A DNA stretch of 64,000 nucleotides, taken from positions 1-64,000 of the forward strand of contig JAADDW010000020.1 of assembly GCA_013153715.1 (NCBI GenBank). The letters are read 5' to 3'. The translations under genes were made by a program, and so were the position numbers. The notes under the pieces were generated by a model. It ran no database searches and was not told the origin of the DNA. It worked only from the letters and a program-made list of their open reading frames with translations. This stretch comes from Campylobacterota bacterium (lineage in GTDB: Bacteria; Campylobacterota; Campylobacteria; Campylobacterales; Nitratiruptoraceae). Of the stretch, positions 14,984 through 24,715 are shown one piece after another. Every line of letters begins with the position of its first letter. Positions within the stretch are counted from its first letter, which is position 1.

Positions 14984-14989
14984 ATTATA
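14984..14989 (-). promoter_or_regulatory. Putative -10 box of the response regulator operon
   Basis: TATAAT on the minus strand about 20 nt before the GTG start. The site lies in the short divergent space facing the small membrane protein gene, so the two transcripts may influence each other. Confidence 0.45.
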
Positions 14990-15013
14990 GTGTAAAAAAA
15001 TTGAAGGGGGGCC

Positions 15014-15196
15014 ATGGGGTGCAGGGTCTGCAGGCGGGGGGAGCTCTTCTACCTCTTCGGTTTCGGATTGGCTGTGACAGCTTTCAACTATTTGACATTT
15101 GGTTGTCTCCAGATAGGAGAGCCCAGTGCCTACGGGATGCTCATCCTCGGACTGGGAACTATGATTATGGGAGCCTTCATGAAGGCCCGAAGGTAG
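15014..15196 (+). CDS. Small two-helix membrane protein
   Basis: 60 residues with two hydrophobic segments (FYLFGFGLAVTAFNYLTFG and AYGMLILGLGTMIMGAF). GAAGGGGGG is right before the ATG, and polX starts 3 nt after its stop, so the two are likely co-translated. No function is recognised; an N-terminal CRVC pair is the only notable motif. Confidence 0.6.
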   Translation: MGCRVCRRGELFYLFGFGLAVTAFNYLTFGCLQIGEPSAYGMLILGLGTMIMGAFMKARR

Positions 15197-15199
15197 AGT

Positions 15200-16915
15200 A
15201 TGGAGAATAGGGAGATTGCCAGACTCTTTCACAACTACGCCGACCTTCTGGAGATCAAGGGAGAGAATCCCTTCAAAATCAGGGCCTATCGCAATGGGGC
15301 TCGGGTTATCGAAAATTTGGGGAGATCTGTGGAGGAGCTGGTCAGAGAGGGTTTCGATCTTCGGAAGTTACCCGGAGTGGGAAAGGATCTGGCGAGCTAT
15401 ATTGAGGAGATTGTGAAGGAGGGGCGGTTTGGGAAGTTGGAGGAGCTGGAGAGGGAGATCCCTCCAACACTTCTGGAACTCCTCACAATTGAGGGATTGG
15501 GACCAAAGAGGGTGGGAGTCCTCTACCGACAGCTCGGTATTACCTCCTTGGAAGGGTTGAGGAGGGCTCTGGAAGAGGGGAGATTGGAGGGGGTTCCTGG
15601 CTTCGGCCCCACCCTTATCGGGAAGATCAAGAGAGGGATTGAACTCTCCAAGAAGGCGGGAAAGCGGTTTCTCTGGAGCGAGGCCCGGGATTATGCCGAC
15701 GATCTGGTCCGCTATCTCAACCAGATGGAGCTGGAGCGTATTGTTGTGGCCGGGAGTTTTCGGAGGAAGAGGGAGACTGTAGGGGACCTGGATATTCTGG
15801 TGACCGGTGGAGATGGGGAGAGGGTGATCGACCACTTTGTCACATATCCCAGGGTCCGAGAGGTTCTCTCGGCGGGGACCACCCGATCCAGTATCGTTCT
15901 GGAGAATGGCCTCCAGGTTGACCTGAGAAGTGTTCCCCGGGAGAGTTATGGGAGTGCCCTCCTCTACTTTACAGGCTCGAAGGCCCACAATATCGTTGTG
16001 AGGCGGATCGCTTTGGAGAGGGGGCTCAAAATCAATGAGTATGGTCTCTTCCGGGGAGAGGAACGGATCGGAGGGGAGAGTGAGGAGGAGATCTATAGGG
16101 AGATAGGTCTCTGCTTCATCGAACCAGAGCTCCGGGAGGATCGGGGAGAGATTGAGGCCTGTCGGGAAGGGAGACTTCCAGAACTTGTGGAGCTCTCAGA
16201 TATTCGGGGGGATCTCCACCTCCACACCCTCTACAGCGACGGAACGAGCTCCATTAGGGAGATGGCCCTTGCGGCCAGGGAGAGGGGATATAGCTACATC
16301 GCCGTTACAGACCACTCCAAGAGGTTGACAGTCGCCCACGGCCTCGATGGGAGGAGGCTCCTCCAGCAGATAGAGGAGATAGATCGGCTCAACGGAGAGC
16401 TGGACGGAATTACGATTCTCAAAGGGATAGAGGTCGATATTTTGGAAGATGGGAGCCTCGATCTGGAGGACGATCTCCTGAAGAGGTTGGATGTTGTGGT
16501 GGGGGCGGTCCACTCCAAATTCAATCTCTCCAGGGAGCGGCAGACCGAGAGGATTTTAAAGGCCTTCGAGAACCCCTACTTCGATATACTCGCCCACCCG
16601 ACAGGGAGAATTATCGGTCAGCGGGAGCCTATGGAGCTGGATATGGAGAGGATCTTGGAGAGGGCCAAGGAGCTCGGAGTTCTCCTGGAGATCAACTCCC
16701 AACCCAACCGGTTGGACCTCAGGGATATAGATATTCAGCTGGCCAAGGAGATGGGGATCCCCTTGGTTGTGAGTAGTGATGCCCATACCCCTTTCTCCCT
16801 CCACTATATGGAATATGGGATCAATCAGGCGAGGCGTGGGTGGTGTGAGAAGGGAGATATAGCCAACACGGCACCCCTTCCGGAATTTTTGGCAACTCTG
16901 AGGAGAAGGAGATGA
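15200..16915 (+). CDS. polX: DNA polymerase/3'-5' exonuclease PolX
   Basis: A 571-residue family X polymerase for gap-filling repair. The N-terminal 8-kDa and helix-hairpin-helix parts (LPGVGKDLASYIEE, IEGLGPKRV) precede the nucleotidyltransferase core GSFRRKRETVGDLDIL. The C-terminal PHP domain, from about residue 335, has DLHLHTLYSDG, TDHSK and SDAH metal motifs and gives exonuclease activity. Length and domain order are standard. It overlaps the nudix gene by four bases. Confidence 0.95.
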   Translation: MENREIARLFHNYADLLEIKGENPFKIRAYRNGARVIENLGRSVEELVREGFDLRKLPGVGKDLASYIEEIVKEGRFGKLEELEREIPPTLLELLTIEGLGPKRVGVLYRQLGITSLEGLRRALEEGRLEGVPGFGPTLIGKIKRGIELSKKAGKRFLWSEARDYADDLVRYLNQMELERIVVAGSFRRKRETVGDLDILVTGGDGERVIDHFVTYPRVREVLSAGTTRSSIVLENGLQVDLRSVPRESYGSALLYFTGSKAHNIVVRRIALERGLKINEYGLFRGEERIGGESEEEIYREIGLCFIEPELREDRGEIEACREGRLPELVELSDIRGDLHLHTLYSDGTSSIREMALAARERGYSYIAVTDHSKRLTVAHGLDGRRLLQQIEEIDRLNGELDGITILKGIEVDILEDGSLDLEDDLLKRLDVVVGAVHSKFNLSRERQTERILKAFENPYFDILAHPTGRIIGQREPMELDMERILERAKELGVLLEINSQPNRLDLRDIDIQLAKEMGIPLVVSSDAHTPFSLHYMEYGINQARRGWCEKGDIANTAPLPEFLATLRRRR

Positions 16916-17310
16916 TAGAGACACCCTTTCTAGCCACTGACGGCATTATCAAAATCTATGATCGGGGTCGGTTCCAAGGAATTGTCCTCATCGAGCGGAA
17001 AAACGATCCAAAAGGAATAGCCCTTCCCGGGGGATTTGTTGAGGTGGGAGAGTCTGTGGAGGAGGCTTGTCGTCGGGAGATGAGGGAGGAGACGGGATTG
17101 GAGATTGTGATCGAGAGACTCCTGGGAGTCTATAGCGACCCCCGGAGGGATCCCCGCTTCCATGTGGCCAGTGTGGTCTTCGTAGGCCGTTCCTCCGGAG
17201 TTCCCCGGGGAGGCGACGACGCCAAGCGGGCCTTTGTAGTCCCCATCGAGGGGATCCCGTGGGAGGAGCTCCTCTTCGACCACGCCCAGATTTTGCAGGA
17301 TTTTATCTGA
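16912..17310 (+). CDS. Nudix hydrolase
   Basis: 132 residues with a complete Nudix box GGFVEVGESVEEACRREMRE followed by ETGLEIV. Family members cleave nucleoside diphosphates linked to another moiety, and the position after polX suggests nucleotide-pool cleaning or ADP-ribose turnover. The substrate cannot be told from the sequence. ATGA overlap with polX. Confidence 0.9.
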   Translation: MIETPFLATDGIIKIYDRGRFQGIVLIERKNDPKGIALPGGFVEVGESVEEACRREMREETGLEIVIERLLGVYSDPRRDPRFHVASVVFVGRSSGVPRGGDDAKRAFVVPIEGIPWEELLFDHAQILQDFI

Positions 17311-17320
17311 AGGGAGAGAG

Positions 17321-17956
17321 ATGACCGATTTCTTCACAAACCCCAATGTGATCTTTTACATTGTCGCCTATCTGGTTGGGGGGATCCCCTTTGGCTACCT
17401 TCTGGCAAAAATCTTTGCCGGAGTCGATATTCAGAAGGAGGGGTCCCAGAGCATAGGGGCTACCAATGTTCTCCGAGTTGTCCGCAAAAAAGATGAGGCT
17501 CTAGCCAAGAGATTGGCCCTGGCGACGGTTCTCTTCGACGCCCTCAAGGGAGCTGTTCTGGTCCTCATCGCCAAGTGGATGGGCTATCCTGTGGCTGTCC
17601 AGTGGCTCATCGGTATCATGGTTGTCCTCGGCCACTGCTACAGCCCCTTCCTCAAATTTGAGGGGGGAAAGGGGGTGGCTACGGGGATGGGAGTCCTCCT
17701 GACCCTCCTCCCCATCGAGACCCTCATCGGTATTGCCGTCTGGGGAGTTGTGGCGAAGACCACAAAAATATCGAGCCTCGCCTCCCTCTCGGGATTGACT
17801 GCTGTCGTCCTTTCCAGCTTCATTATCCACCCCGAACTCCCTGAAGTCCGTTCCCACGCCCCCCTTCTCATTCTCGCCTTCATCATCTTCTATAAACACC
17901 TCCCCAATATCTACCGCCTCATTACAGGGGAGGAACGGAAGGTGGTGGAAGGGTGA
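17321..17956 (+). CDS. plsY: Glycerol-3-phosphate acyltransferase PlsY
   Basis: A 211-residue integral membrane enzyme transferring acyl groups from acyl-phosphate to glycerol-3-phosphate in phospholipid synthesis. Diagnostic motifs are GGIPFGYLLAK, GSQSIGATNVLRV and FEGGKGVATGMGV. About five transmembrane helices are visible. GAGAGAG lies before the ATG. It overlaps folB by GTGA. Confidence 0.95.
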   Translation: MTDFFTNPNVIFYIVAYLVGGIPFGYLLAKIFAGVDIQKEGSQSIGATNVLRVVRKKDEALAKRLALATVLFDALKGAVLVLIAKWMGYPVAVQWLIGIMVVLGHCYSPFLKFEGGKGVATGMGVLLTLLPIETLIGIAVWGVVAKTTKISSLASLSGLTAVVLSSFIIHPELPEVRSHAPLLILAFIIFYKHLPNIYRLITGEERKVVEG

Positions 17957-18282
17957 GGGTCGCCATTGAGGGGCTCTCTTTCGAGGCCATTATTGGACTC
18001 CTCCCCGAGGAGCGGCGGAAACCCCAAGAGGTTGTTGTAGACCTCCTTCTCGAATATGACTACAGACCCGACCACTTTCTGGATTACGCCGAGGCGGCTC
18101 GGATCGTAGAGAGACACATTAGAGAGGGGAAATTTCTCCTTGTGGAGGAGGCTCTCACCTCTCTCGTTCCTATTCTAAAGGAGAGCTTTCCTTCCATTAA
18201 ATATATTGAAATTTCCCTCTCCAAGCCCAAAATTCTCCCCAGTGGTGTTCCCAAAGTGACAATTAAGCGTACATTTATATAA
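17953..18282 (+). CDS. folB: Dihydroneopterin aldolase FolB
   Basis: A 109-residue FolB-type enzyme of folate synthesis. It has IEGLSFEAIIGLLPEER near the start, QEVVVDLLLEYDY, and the C-terminal half with FLLVEEALTSLV and the KPKILPSGVPKVTIK strand. The start is GTG, overlapping the plsY stop. The plsY-folB neighbourhood is common in Campylobacterota. Confidence 0.88.
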   Translation: MRVAIEGLSFEAIIGLLPEERRKPQEVVVDLLLEYDYRPDHFLDYAEAARIVERHIREGKFLLVEEALTSLVPILKESFPSIKYIEISLSKPKILPSGVPKVTIKRTFI

Positions 18283-18334
18283 AAATAAGATTAAAATTTA
18301 TTAAAAATGAGTTTAAATTGTAACCGAGTTGTGC

Positions 18335-18340
18335 TATAAT
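18335..18340 (+). promoter_or_regulatory. Putative extended -10 promoter of the second two-component operon
   Basis: TGCTATAAT, an extended -10 box, lies 36 nt before the response regulator ATG in an AT-rich gap. No good -35 box is seen, as is usual in Campylobacterota. Confidence 0.6.
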
Positions 18341-18376
18341 TTTGGCAATCCTTAAAAAAAGCTAAGGGGCCGACAG

Positions 18377-19048
18377 ATGCGTATCCTTATTGTTGAAGAT
18401 GAAGTCACACTCAACAGGACACTGGCAGAGGGACTCAAGGAGTTTGGATATCAGAGCGACATCAGCGAGAGCCTGAAGGATGCCCAGTACTATCTGGATA
18501 TACGGAACTACGATCTCATTCTTGTCGATTGGATGCTCCCCGATGGGAGTGGGTTGGAACTGGTGACCCAGGTGAAGCAGGACAACCCGAAGACAATTAT
18601 CATCGTCCTCTCGGCACGGGACGATAAAGAGAGTGAGATCGAAGCCCTCAGGGCAGGGGCTGATGACTATATCCGCAAACCCTTTGACTTCGATGTGCTG
18701 GTGGCAAGAATTGAGGCTCGGCTCCGATTTGGTGGAAGCAGTATTATAGAGATCAAAGACCTCATCATCAACCCTGAAGAGGAGAAGATCATCTTCCGAG
18801 AGCGGGAGATAGAGTTGAAGGGGAAACCCTTCGAGGTCCTTACCCATCTGGCCCGCCACAAGGATCAGATTGTCTCCAAGGAACAGTTGCTCGATGCCAT
18901 CTGGGAGGAGCCTGAACTGGTGACTCCCAATGTGATCGAGGTGGCCATCAACCAGATCCGTCAAAAGTTGGATAAGCCCCTAGGAATTCAGACCATCGAG
19001 ACGGTTCGCAGACGGGGATACAGATTTTGTTATCCTCGCAAAGCCTGA
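18377..19048 (+). CDS. OmpR-family response regulator
   Basis: A 223-residue receiver plus winged-helix protein. It has IVEDEVTLN, the phospho-acceptor in LILVDWMLPDGSG, K in IRKPFDFD and a C-terminal TVRRRGYRF. It is paired with the kinase that follows with a 22-nt overlap. It has its own TATAAT promoter. Confidence 0.93.
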   Translation: MRILIVEDEVTLNRTLAEGLKEFGYQSDISESLKDAQYYLDIRNYDLILVDWMLPDGSGLELVTQVKQDNPKTIIIVLSARDDKESEIEALRAGADDYIRKPFDFDVLVARIEARLRFGGSSIIEIKDLIINPEEEKIIFREREIELKGKPFEVLTHLARHKDQIVSKEQLLDAIWEEPELVTPNVIEVAINQIRQKLDKPLGIQTIETVRRRGYRFCYPRKA

Positions 19049-20310
19049 AGAGTAAACTGCTGTGGCAGTTGATCTTTGCCTCAGCAGTTCTGGTAGGGGT
19101 CTTCTCCACGATCCTCTACAATTTCATCAAAACCTCTATCTACGAGGAGGCCAAGGATCAGCTCCTCAAACAGGCCCATTATATTGTCTCCAACTCCCCC
19201 GAGAAGTTGGACACCTCCTATCTGAAGACCCTCGATATTTCGGTCAAGATCATCCCGAAGCCCCGATATATCGACGATATAACCGTCATCAAGAGTAGAG
19301 AGGGGGAGAGGACCTATCTCCTCCTCTACTACCCCTACAACTTTGAGGAGCAGAGTTTTCTCTTCCTCAAAAAAGATGTGAGTTCCATCGAGGAGTTCCT
19401 CGATCAGCTCCTCCAATATATTGTTGTCACACATATCATCACCTTCTTTTTCATCATCGCCTTGGCCTATTTCATTTCAAGCAATATCTCCTACCATATT
19501 GAACGGCTCACAGTGAAGCTCTCCAAGTTGAACGAGGAGGTTCTCCAACCCATCAAGACAAGGGATCTCCCTGTAGAGTTCCAGCCCCTCGGAAAGTCGA
19601 TCAATATCCTCATCAAGAAGGTCAAAACCTATATCAAATACCAGAAAAAGCTCTTTGTCGGTGTGGCCCATGAACTGAAGACCCCCTTGGCCGTCATCAA
19701 GTTGAAGAATGAGGTCGCCCTCCTCAAGAGACGCTCTCCCGAGGAGTACATAGAGACCATCAAGCTCACCCTTAAGACGGTTGACGAGATCAACAAGATG
19801 ATTCAGAACCTCTTGAGAATTGGACGACAGGAGGGGGATCAGTTTGAGAATCCTGTAACCCTCGACATCATCGACTATCTGAGGGAGAAGAGCAACAACT
19901 ATAGACTCCTAGCCGAGAGCGAGGGAAAGAGGTTGGTAACCGACCTCCAGCCCAAGAGCTATGTTATCTCCATTCAGCCCACCCTCCTCAACCACATTAT
20001 CCAGAACTTCGTCCAGAATGCCATCAAGTTCACCCCTCCAGGAGGGACCATCACCCTCAAGAGTACCCCCATCACCAACGGGTTGAAGATAGAGGTTATC
20101 GATGAGGGACCCGGGGTCAATGAGAAAGAGGATCTCTTTGCCCCTTTCAAACGGTTCGGTTCCCAGAGCGGAGTGGGACTCGGTCTCTTTCTGGCCAAGA
20201 GTGCCGCCGATGCCATGGGTGCTTCTGTTTCGGTGAAGAACAGGAAGGATCGAAAGGGAACGGTTGCCACCCTTATCATCCCTGCAAAGCTCGTCTGTCC
20301 CCTCTGTTAA
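19027..20310 (+). CDS. Sensor histidine kinase
   Basis: 427 residues, two transmembrane helices (LLWQLIFASAVLVGVFSTIL and IVVTHIITFFFIIALAYFI) with a periplasmic domain between. The H-box is GVAHELKTPLAVIK, the N-box FVQNAIKFTPPGG, then DEGPGVNE and GVGLGLFLAK. The start is a TTG at 19027 inside the end of the response regulator gene; no ATG fits upstream of the first helix. The C-terminal VCPLC is unusual and could bind metal or form a disulfide. Confidence 0.9.
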   Translation: MLSSQSLKSKLLWQLIFASAVLVGVFSTILYNFIKTSIYEEAKDQLLKQAHYIVSNSPEKLDTSYLKTLDISVKIIPKPRYIDDITVIKSREGERTYLLLYYPYNFEEQSFLFLKKDVSSIEEFLDQLLQYIVVTHIITFFFIIALAYFISSNISYHIERLTVKLSKLNEEVLQPIKTRDLPVEFQPLGKSINILIKKVKTYIKYQKKLFVGVAHELKTPLAVIKLKNEVALLKRRSPEEYIETIKLTLKTVDEINKMIQNLLRIGRQEGDQFENPVTLDIIDYLREKSNNYRLLAESEGKRLVTDLQPKSYVISIQPTLLNHIIQNFVQNAIKFTPPGGTITLKSTPITNGLKIEVIDEGPGVNEKEDLFAPFKRFGSQSGVGLGLFLAKSAADAMGASVSVKNRKDRKGTVATLIIPAKLVCPLC

Positions 20311-20377
20311 AGTTGTTTTAAGGCAAATTGGGTTATAAATCGGTTTACTGAAACCCCAAACGAGGAGAGAGAGATAG

Positions 20378-20632
20378 ATGTCACTACTCATTAATGAAGA
20401 GTGTATAGCCTGTGATGCGTGTCGAGAGGAGTGCCCCACAGGGGCCATTGAAGAGGGTGATCCCATCTATGTCATCGATCCGGACCGCTGTACCGAATGT
20501 GTCGGTTTCTACGACGAGCCGGCCTGTGTCGCCGTCTGTCCCGTAGATTGTATCGTTCCCGATCCAGACAATATAGAGACTATGGCGGAGCTCAAACTCA
20601 AATACCAGCAGATAGTGGCTGAAGAGGAGTAA
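20378..20632 (+). CDS. 2[4Fe-4S] ferredoxin
   Basis: 84 residues with two cluster motifs, CIACDACREECP and a second one CTECVGFYDEPACVAVCP with the enlarged spacing of the YfhL/Chromatium-type ferredoxins. It transfers low-potential electrons in the cytosol. It is followed by ppx/gppA through a TAATG junction. Confidence 0.93.
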   Translation: MSLLINEECIACDACREECPTGAIEEGDPIYVIDPDRCTECVGFYDEPACVAVCPVDCIVPDPDNIETMAELKLKYQQIVAEEE

Positions 20633-22104
20633 TGGCCCGCCGCACCGCCGTCATCGACATAGGCTCCAATTCAGCCCGAATGATTATAGTGGAGCGGACC
20701 AGCCGCTTCGGTTTCTACCTCCTGGAGGAGGTGAAGAGTCGGGTGAGGATTGGGGAGGGGGCCTATGAGCATGGCGGCATCCTCCAGCCCGAACCGATGG
20801 AGCGGGCCCTCAAAGCCCTCAGAGATTTTCTCTCCATAGCCCACCACTTCAAGGTCCGTAAAATTCTCTCCATCGCCACATCTGCCTTGAGGGACGCTCC
20901 CAATAGGGATCTCTTCCGTTCCCGGGTGAGGCGGGAGCTGGGGCTCAATATCAAGATTATCGATGGGGAGAGTGAGGCACTTCTGGGAGGGATTGCCGCC
21001 GCCAACCTTCTCCCCGTGGAGGATGGGGTAACCATCGATATAGGGGGTGGGTCAACAGAGCTCGCCCTCATCAGGGGGCGGGAGGTTGTGGAGACCCTCT
21101 CCCTCGATCTGGGAACGGTCCGCCTCAAGGAGCTCTTCTCCGACAAGAGCTCCCCTATTGAGGAGGTGGTCGCCTTTGTCAGAAGAGAGATTTCGAGGGT
21201 TCCCGAAACATTTAGATCGGAAAGGGTCATCGGTATTGGAGGGACGATACGGGCCCTCTCCAAAGGGATTATGGCCAAGAATAACTACCCTTTGGAGAGG
21301 CTCCACGCCTTCACCTACAGGGTCTCCGACGAGATCAAGTTCATAGAGAAGATCATCGAGGCTCCCGTCTCCAAATTGAAGAAGTACCATATCAAACGGG
21401 ATCGCTACGATACCATCAAAGAGGGGACTCTCATCTTCAAGGAGCTCCTCTCCTATTTGGGGGCCGAGGAGGTGGTTACCAGCGGAGTCGGTATTCGGGA
21501 GGGACTCTTCCTCAAGGATCTCCTCAGGAACAACCGCTACCGTTTCCCCAACAATTTCCAACCCAGCGTTAAGAGCCTCTTGGACCGCTTCTGCATCGAC
21601 ATTGAGGGGAGTCGCTGTCTCTCCAGATTGGCCAAGAGATTGTACAGCCAGTTAGCCCCCCTCTTCGACCCTGAAGGGGAGTATGAGGAGGTCCTTCTCA
21701 TTGCCGCCAAACTCCTCAATATCGGGACCCGAATCGACTTCTACGACCACCACAAACACAGCTCCTATATTGTGATGAACGACCTCCAATACCGCCTCAC
21801 CCACTCCCAGATAGCCACCATAGGGACCCTCGTCCGTTTTCACAAGAGGAAGCTTCCCTCCAAATCCCACCTAAAACCGATTGCGGAACTCCTTCCGGAG
21901 GAGGAGATTATCAGGTGGCTCAGCTTCATTCTCTCCCTTGCCGAAACACTCAACAGGGATAGGAGTTGCCCCGAATTCCAGGCCTACTACGAGGATATGC
22001 TCCTCCTCATTTTGGTCCGAAGACCCCTCTATCTGGCCCAGGAGGGGTTGAAGGAGCTGGAGAAACCTGCCCCTCTGGCCGTTAGAATCGTTGTCCAATC
22101 ATGA
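20632..22104 (+). CDS. ppx: Ppx/GppA family phosphatase
   Basis: 490 residues. The ASKHA phosphatase core has AVIDIGSNSARMIIVE, ATSALRDAPN and IDIGGGSTEL. The C-terminal region (VLLIAAKLLNIG, YDHHKHSSYIV) is HD-like, as in long Ppx/GppA proteins. It hydrolyses polyphosphate or pppGpp; which cannot be settled from the sequence. The 3' end overlaps convergent bamA by 23 nt. Confidence 0.88.
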   Translation: MARRTAVIDIGSNSARMIIVERTSRFGFYLLEEVKSRVRIGEGAYEHGGILQPEPMERALKALRDFLSIAHHFKVRKILSIATSALRDAPNRDLFRSRVRRELGLNIKIIDGESEALLGGIAAANLLPVEDGVTIDIGGGSTELALIRGREVVETLSLDLGTVRLKELFSDKSSPIEEVVAFVRREISRVPETFRSERVIGIGGTIRALSKGIMAKNNYPLERLHAFTYRVSDEIKFIEKIIEAPVSKLKKYHIKRDRYDTIKEGTLIFKELLSYLGAEEVVTSGVGIREGLFLKDLLRNNRYRFPNNFQPSVKSLLDRFCIDIEGSRCLSRLAKRLYSQLAPLFDPEGEYEEVLLIAAKLLNIGTRIDFYDHHKHSSYIVMNDLQYRLTHSQIATIGTLVRFHKRKLPSKSHLKPIAELLPEEEIIRWLSFILSLAETLNRDRSCPEFQAYYEDMLLLILVRRPLYLAQEGLKELEKPAPLAVRIVVQS

Positions 22105-24298
22105 ACTCGAAGCTGGCTGTCCTGTCTCCGGGTTTGTCGTTGAGGGCCTTGGCGAAGATGAGTTGGATCGGTCCCATGGGGGAGACCCACTCCAGAGCGA
22201 CCCCCGTTCCACTCCGAGTGATCTCGGTATAGCTGTCCTCTCCAATACCTCCGTAGTCGAGGAAGAAGGTCATACGCATATTCTTCTGGGCGTTGAGGGG
22301 GATGCTGGCTTCGGCTGAAGTGACAAACATCTCCCGACCTCCAATGAGCCGCCCCTCCTCATCTTTGGGGGAGATGGAGGCGATCTGGTACCCTCTGATT
22401 GTCCTGATCCCTCCTAGGAAGAAGCGTTCAAAGACAGGGAGGTACCCTCTATCTTCGATATAACCTATCTTTCCTTTGAGCCGCAGGATGAGGTCGTAAT
22501 CCAGATAGTCCTCAAGGCCCAAGTAATAGGCGCCCTTGAGGTAGTACTTGATGAACTCCTCGTCCCCTCCGATCCCGGCATACTCGACAGAGGCGCTGGC
22601 GGCGATACCGTGTCTGGGGAGGAAGTAGTCGTCGGTGTTGTCAAAGATAATTGTGGGGGTGAGGGAGCTCTTGGTGTAGCGTCCCTCTTGGAAGTAGATA
22701 CTATCGTAGGTGACATCACTCAACTTGTTGCTCTCATAGGCGTAGGTAAGGGAGCCAGAGAGGTGGCGGGTGAATTTACGCCCCACCGAAACGGAGACCC
22801 CCTTTCGCTCCTGGGTGTAGTCGTAGCTCTCAAACTCTGTATTGTAGGCGTTGACCCCGAGGCTATACTCGCTGTCAAATATTCGAGGGTTGTAGATACC
22901 GATATTGAAACGGAGGGATTTGCTGGAGAAGTCGATGGAGAAGCTCCCATTAATCCCGCTTCCGAAGATGTTGCGATCGTTGATGGCGGCATTGATGATA
23001 AACCCTTCATAGGAGCTGTATCCTCCACCGACCATAATGTTCCCCGTCGGCATCTCCTTGACCCGAACGAGGAGATCCATCTCGTTGGGGCTGACCCGCC
23101 GTTGCTCGATCTGGACATCTTCAAAGAACCCTGTCCTCTTGAGGGCGTTGATGGACTCTTTGTAGTCGGTATAGCTGAAGGGGTCGCCCGGAGCGAGATA
23201 GACCTCCCGCCGTATGACCCGATCCAGGGTTCTCTGGTTTCCGGAGATGATGACATCTCTAATATAGACCTTCTCTCCCGGATTGACAAGGTATCTGATG
23301 GAGACTGTGTGGCGTTCCGGATCCTTTTTGAAATCCGGAACGATTTTGACAAAGGCGTACCCCTTATCGGCTATGGCTATACGGATTTTCTCTATATCCT
23401 TCCGCATCTTCTCGATGTTGAAGGTTTTGCCCGGCTTCAGTCGGAGCTCCTCCATGAGCTCCTTCTCATCGACGACCGGCTGGAGGAGTCTGATCTCCAC
23501 CTTCTCCACCCGGTAGGGCTCCCCTTCGTGGATATGGTAGCGGAGTTTCGCCTTGTAGTTGTCGAAATCGACACGGAGGAGGGGATCGCTCACCTCAACA
23601 TCGAGGTACCCCTCGGTCAGGTACTTATTTTTGATCCGGGCGCTGTCCAAGGGGAGCTGATCCAACTTCACCTCGCCGCTGTCGAAACCGATCATCCAGC
23701 CTAAAAGTTTGTTGCGCTCCCTGTTGGCGATGACATCTTCGATCTCATCTTTGTCAAACCGCTTTGCACCGCAGAGGGTCAGTTGGTCGATGTAGATCTT
23801 CTCCCCTTTGTTGATGACGAAGGTGACCTTGACACTATTCTCCCCAATCTTTTCGCTCTCTACCTCCACAACTGTGTCGAAATACCCCTTGGAGCGGGCG
23901 TACTCCTTGATCTTGGCTATGGCCTTCGCTATCTTCCGTTCGTCGTATATATCACCCTTCTTGAGTCCCAGAATCTCCGGAAGCTCCTCTTTTTTATCCT
24001 CCAGATAGCCGACCACCTCTATCTGGGCTATGAGGGGTTTTTCGACGAAGTGGAAGGTAAGTTCTCCCCCCTCCTCTTCGACCCATATATCCTCAAAATA
24101 GCCCTGTTCATAGAATTTCTTGATAGCTCTGTCGATCTTCTCCATATCGAGCTGATCTCCGGGATAGATCCCAACCATCTCCTGGGCGAGGGTTGGGGAG
24201 AGGTGGAGGAGACCTTCAAACCGGATAGAGTGGACCACCTCTCCCGACCAGAGGGCGGAGAGAGCTACGAAAGAGATCAAAAGGGCACTTTTTCTCAT
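22082..24298 (-). CDS. bamA: Outer membrane protein assembly factor BamA
   Basis: 738 residues. A signal peptide (MRKSALLISFVALSALWSG) is followed by POTRA domains with repeated GYFEDIWV-, GYFDTVVEV- and GYLDVEVSD-like ends, then the Omp85 barrel with IRGYQIASISP and the terminal FEFMIGQRF. It inserts beta-barrel proteins into the outer membrane. The ATG at 24298 is chosen because the signal peptide starts there, with AAGG upstream. Confidence 0.95.
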   Translation of the reverse strand: MRKSALLISFVALSALWSGEVVHSIRFEGLLHLSPTLAQEMVGIYPGDQLDMEKIDRAIKKFYEQGYFEDIWVEEEGGELTFHFVEKPLIAQIEVVGYLEDKKEELPEILGLKKGDIYDERKIAKAIAKIKEYARSKGYFDTVVEVESEKIGENSVKVTFVINKGEKIYIDQLTLCGAKRFDKDEIEDVIANRERNKLLGWMIGFDSGEVKLDQLPLDSARIKNKYLTEGYLDVEVSDPLLRVDFDNYKAKLRYHIHEGEPYRVEKVEIRLLQPVVDEKELMEELRLKPGKTFNIEKMRKDIEKIRIAIADKGYAFVKIVPDFKKDPERHTVSIRYLVNPGEKVYIRDVIISGNQRTLDRVIRREVYLAPGDPFSYTDYKESINALKRTGFFEDVQIEQRRVSPNEMDLLVRVKEMPTGNIMVGGGYSSYEGFIINAAINDRNIFGSGINGSFSIDFSSKSLRFNIGIYNPRIFDSEYSLGVNAYNTEFESYDYTQERKGVSVSVGRKFTRHLSGSLTYAYESNKLSDVTYDSIYFQEGRYTKSSLTPTIIFDNTDDYFLPRHGIAASASVEYAGIGGDEEFIKYYLKGAYYLGLEDYLDYDLILRLKGKIGYIEDRGYLPVFERFFLGGIRTIRGYQIASISPKDEEGRLIGGREMFVTSAEASIPLNAQKNMRMTFFLDYGGIGEDSYTEITRSGTGVALEWVSPMGPIQLIFAKALNDKPGDRTASFEFMIGQRF

Positions 24299-24359
24299 CT
24301 GAAAAACCTTGATATGGGTTATTACCGCTCTCTGGGAGCGTCGGCTCTTAAGTTGGAAC

Positions 24360-24365
24360 ATTATA
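24360..24365 (-). promoter_or_regulatory. Putative extended -10 promoter of bamA
   Basis: TGGTATAAT on the minus strand, 61 nt before the bamA ATG. The match to an extended -10 box is full; the -35 region is poor. Confidence 0.55.
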
Positions 24366-24493
24366 CCATATAATAGGGAGAATAACTTATCCAACATTAA
24401 GGGTGGGAAGGGGTGGAGAGGGGGATACAGGGAAGATTAAGGAGAGATCGAGTATGATAAAAGATTATCGGGAAGAGCGGAAAAGGAGACGGT

Positions 24494-24715
24494 ATGCCCC
24501 ATCACAAGAGACATGAGAAGCTGGAGCGGTTGAAAGATGCCATCAAGAACCATCCAGACCTGACACCCCAGGAGAAATCTAATGCCCTTGCCCACATCGA
24601 GGAGTGGTATATTGAGGACCAGGCGGATAAGTTTTTCTGGAATATGGTCAAGGAGAAGCTCCTCGAAATCAGCGCCAAATTTGAACCCATTTTGGCGGAG
24701 CTCGGTTTTCTCTGA
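24494..24715 (+). CDS. Small hypothetical protein upstream of sirtuin
   Basis: 73 residues, charged and helical: HKRHEKLERLKDAIKNHPDL, then EKSNALAHIEEWYIEDQAD. No known domain is recognised. Its stop overlaps the start of the sirtuin gene (TGATG), so the two are co-translated and may act together. AAAGGAGA precedes its ATG. Confidence 0.6.
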   Translation: MPHHKRHEKLERLKDAIKNHPDLTPQEKSNALAHIEEWYIEDQADKFFWNMVKEKLLEISAKFEPILAELGFL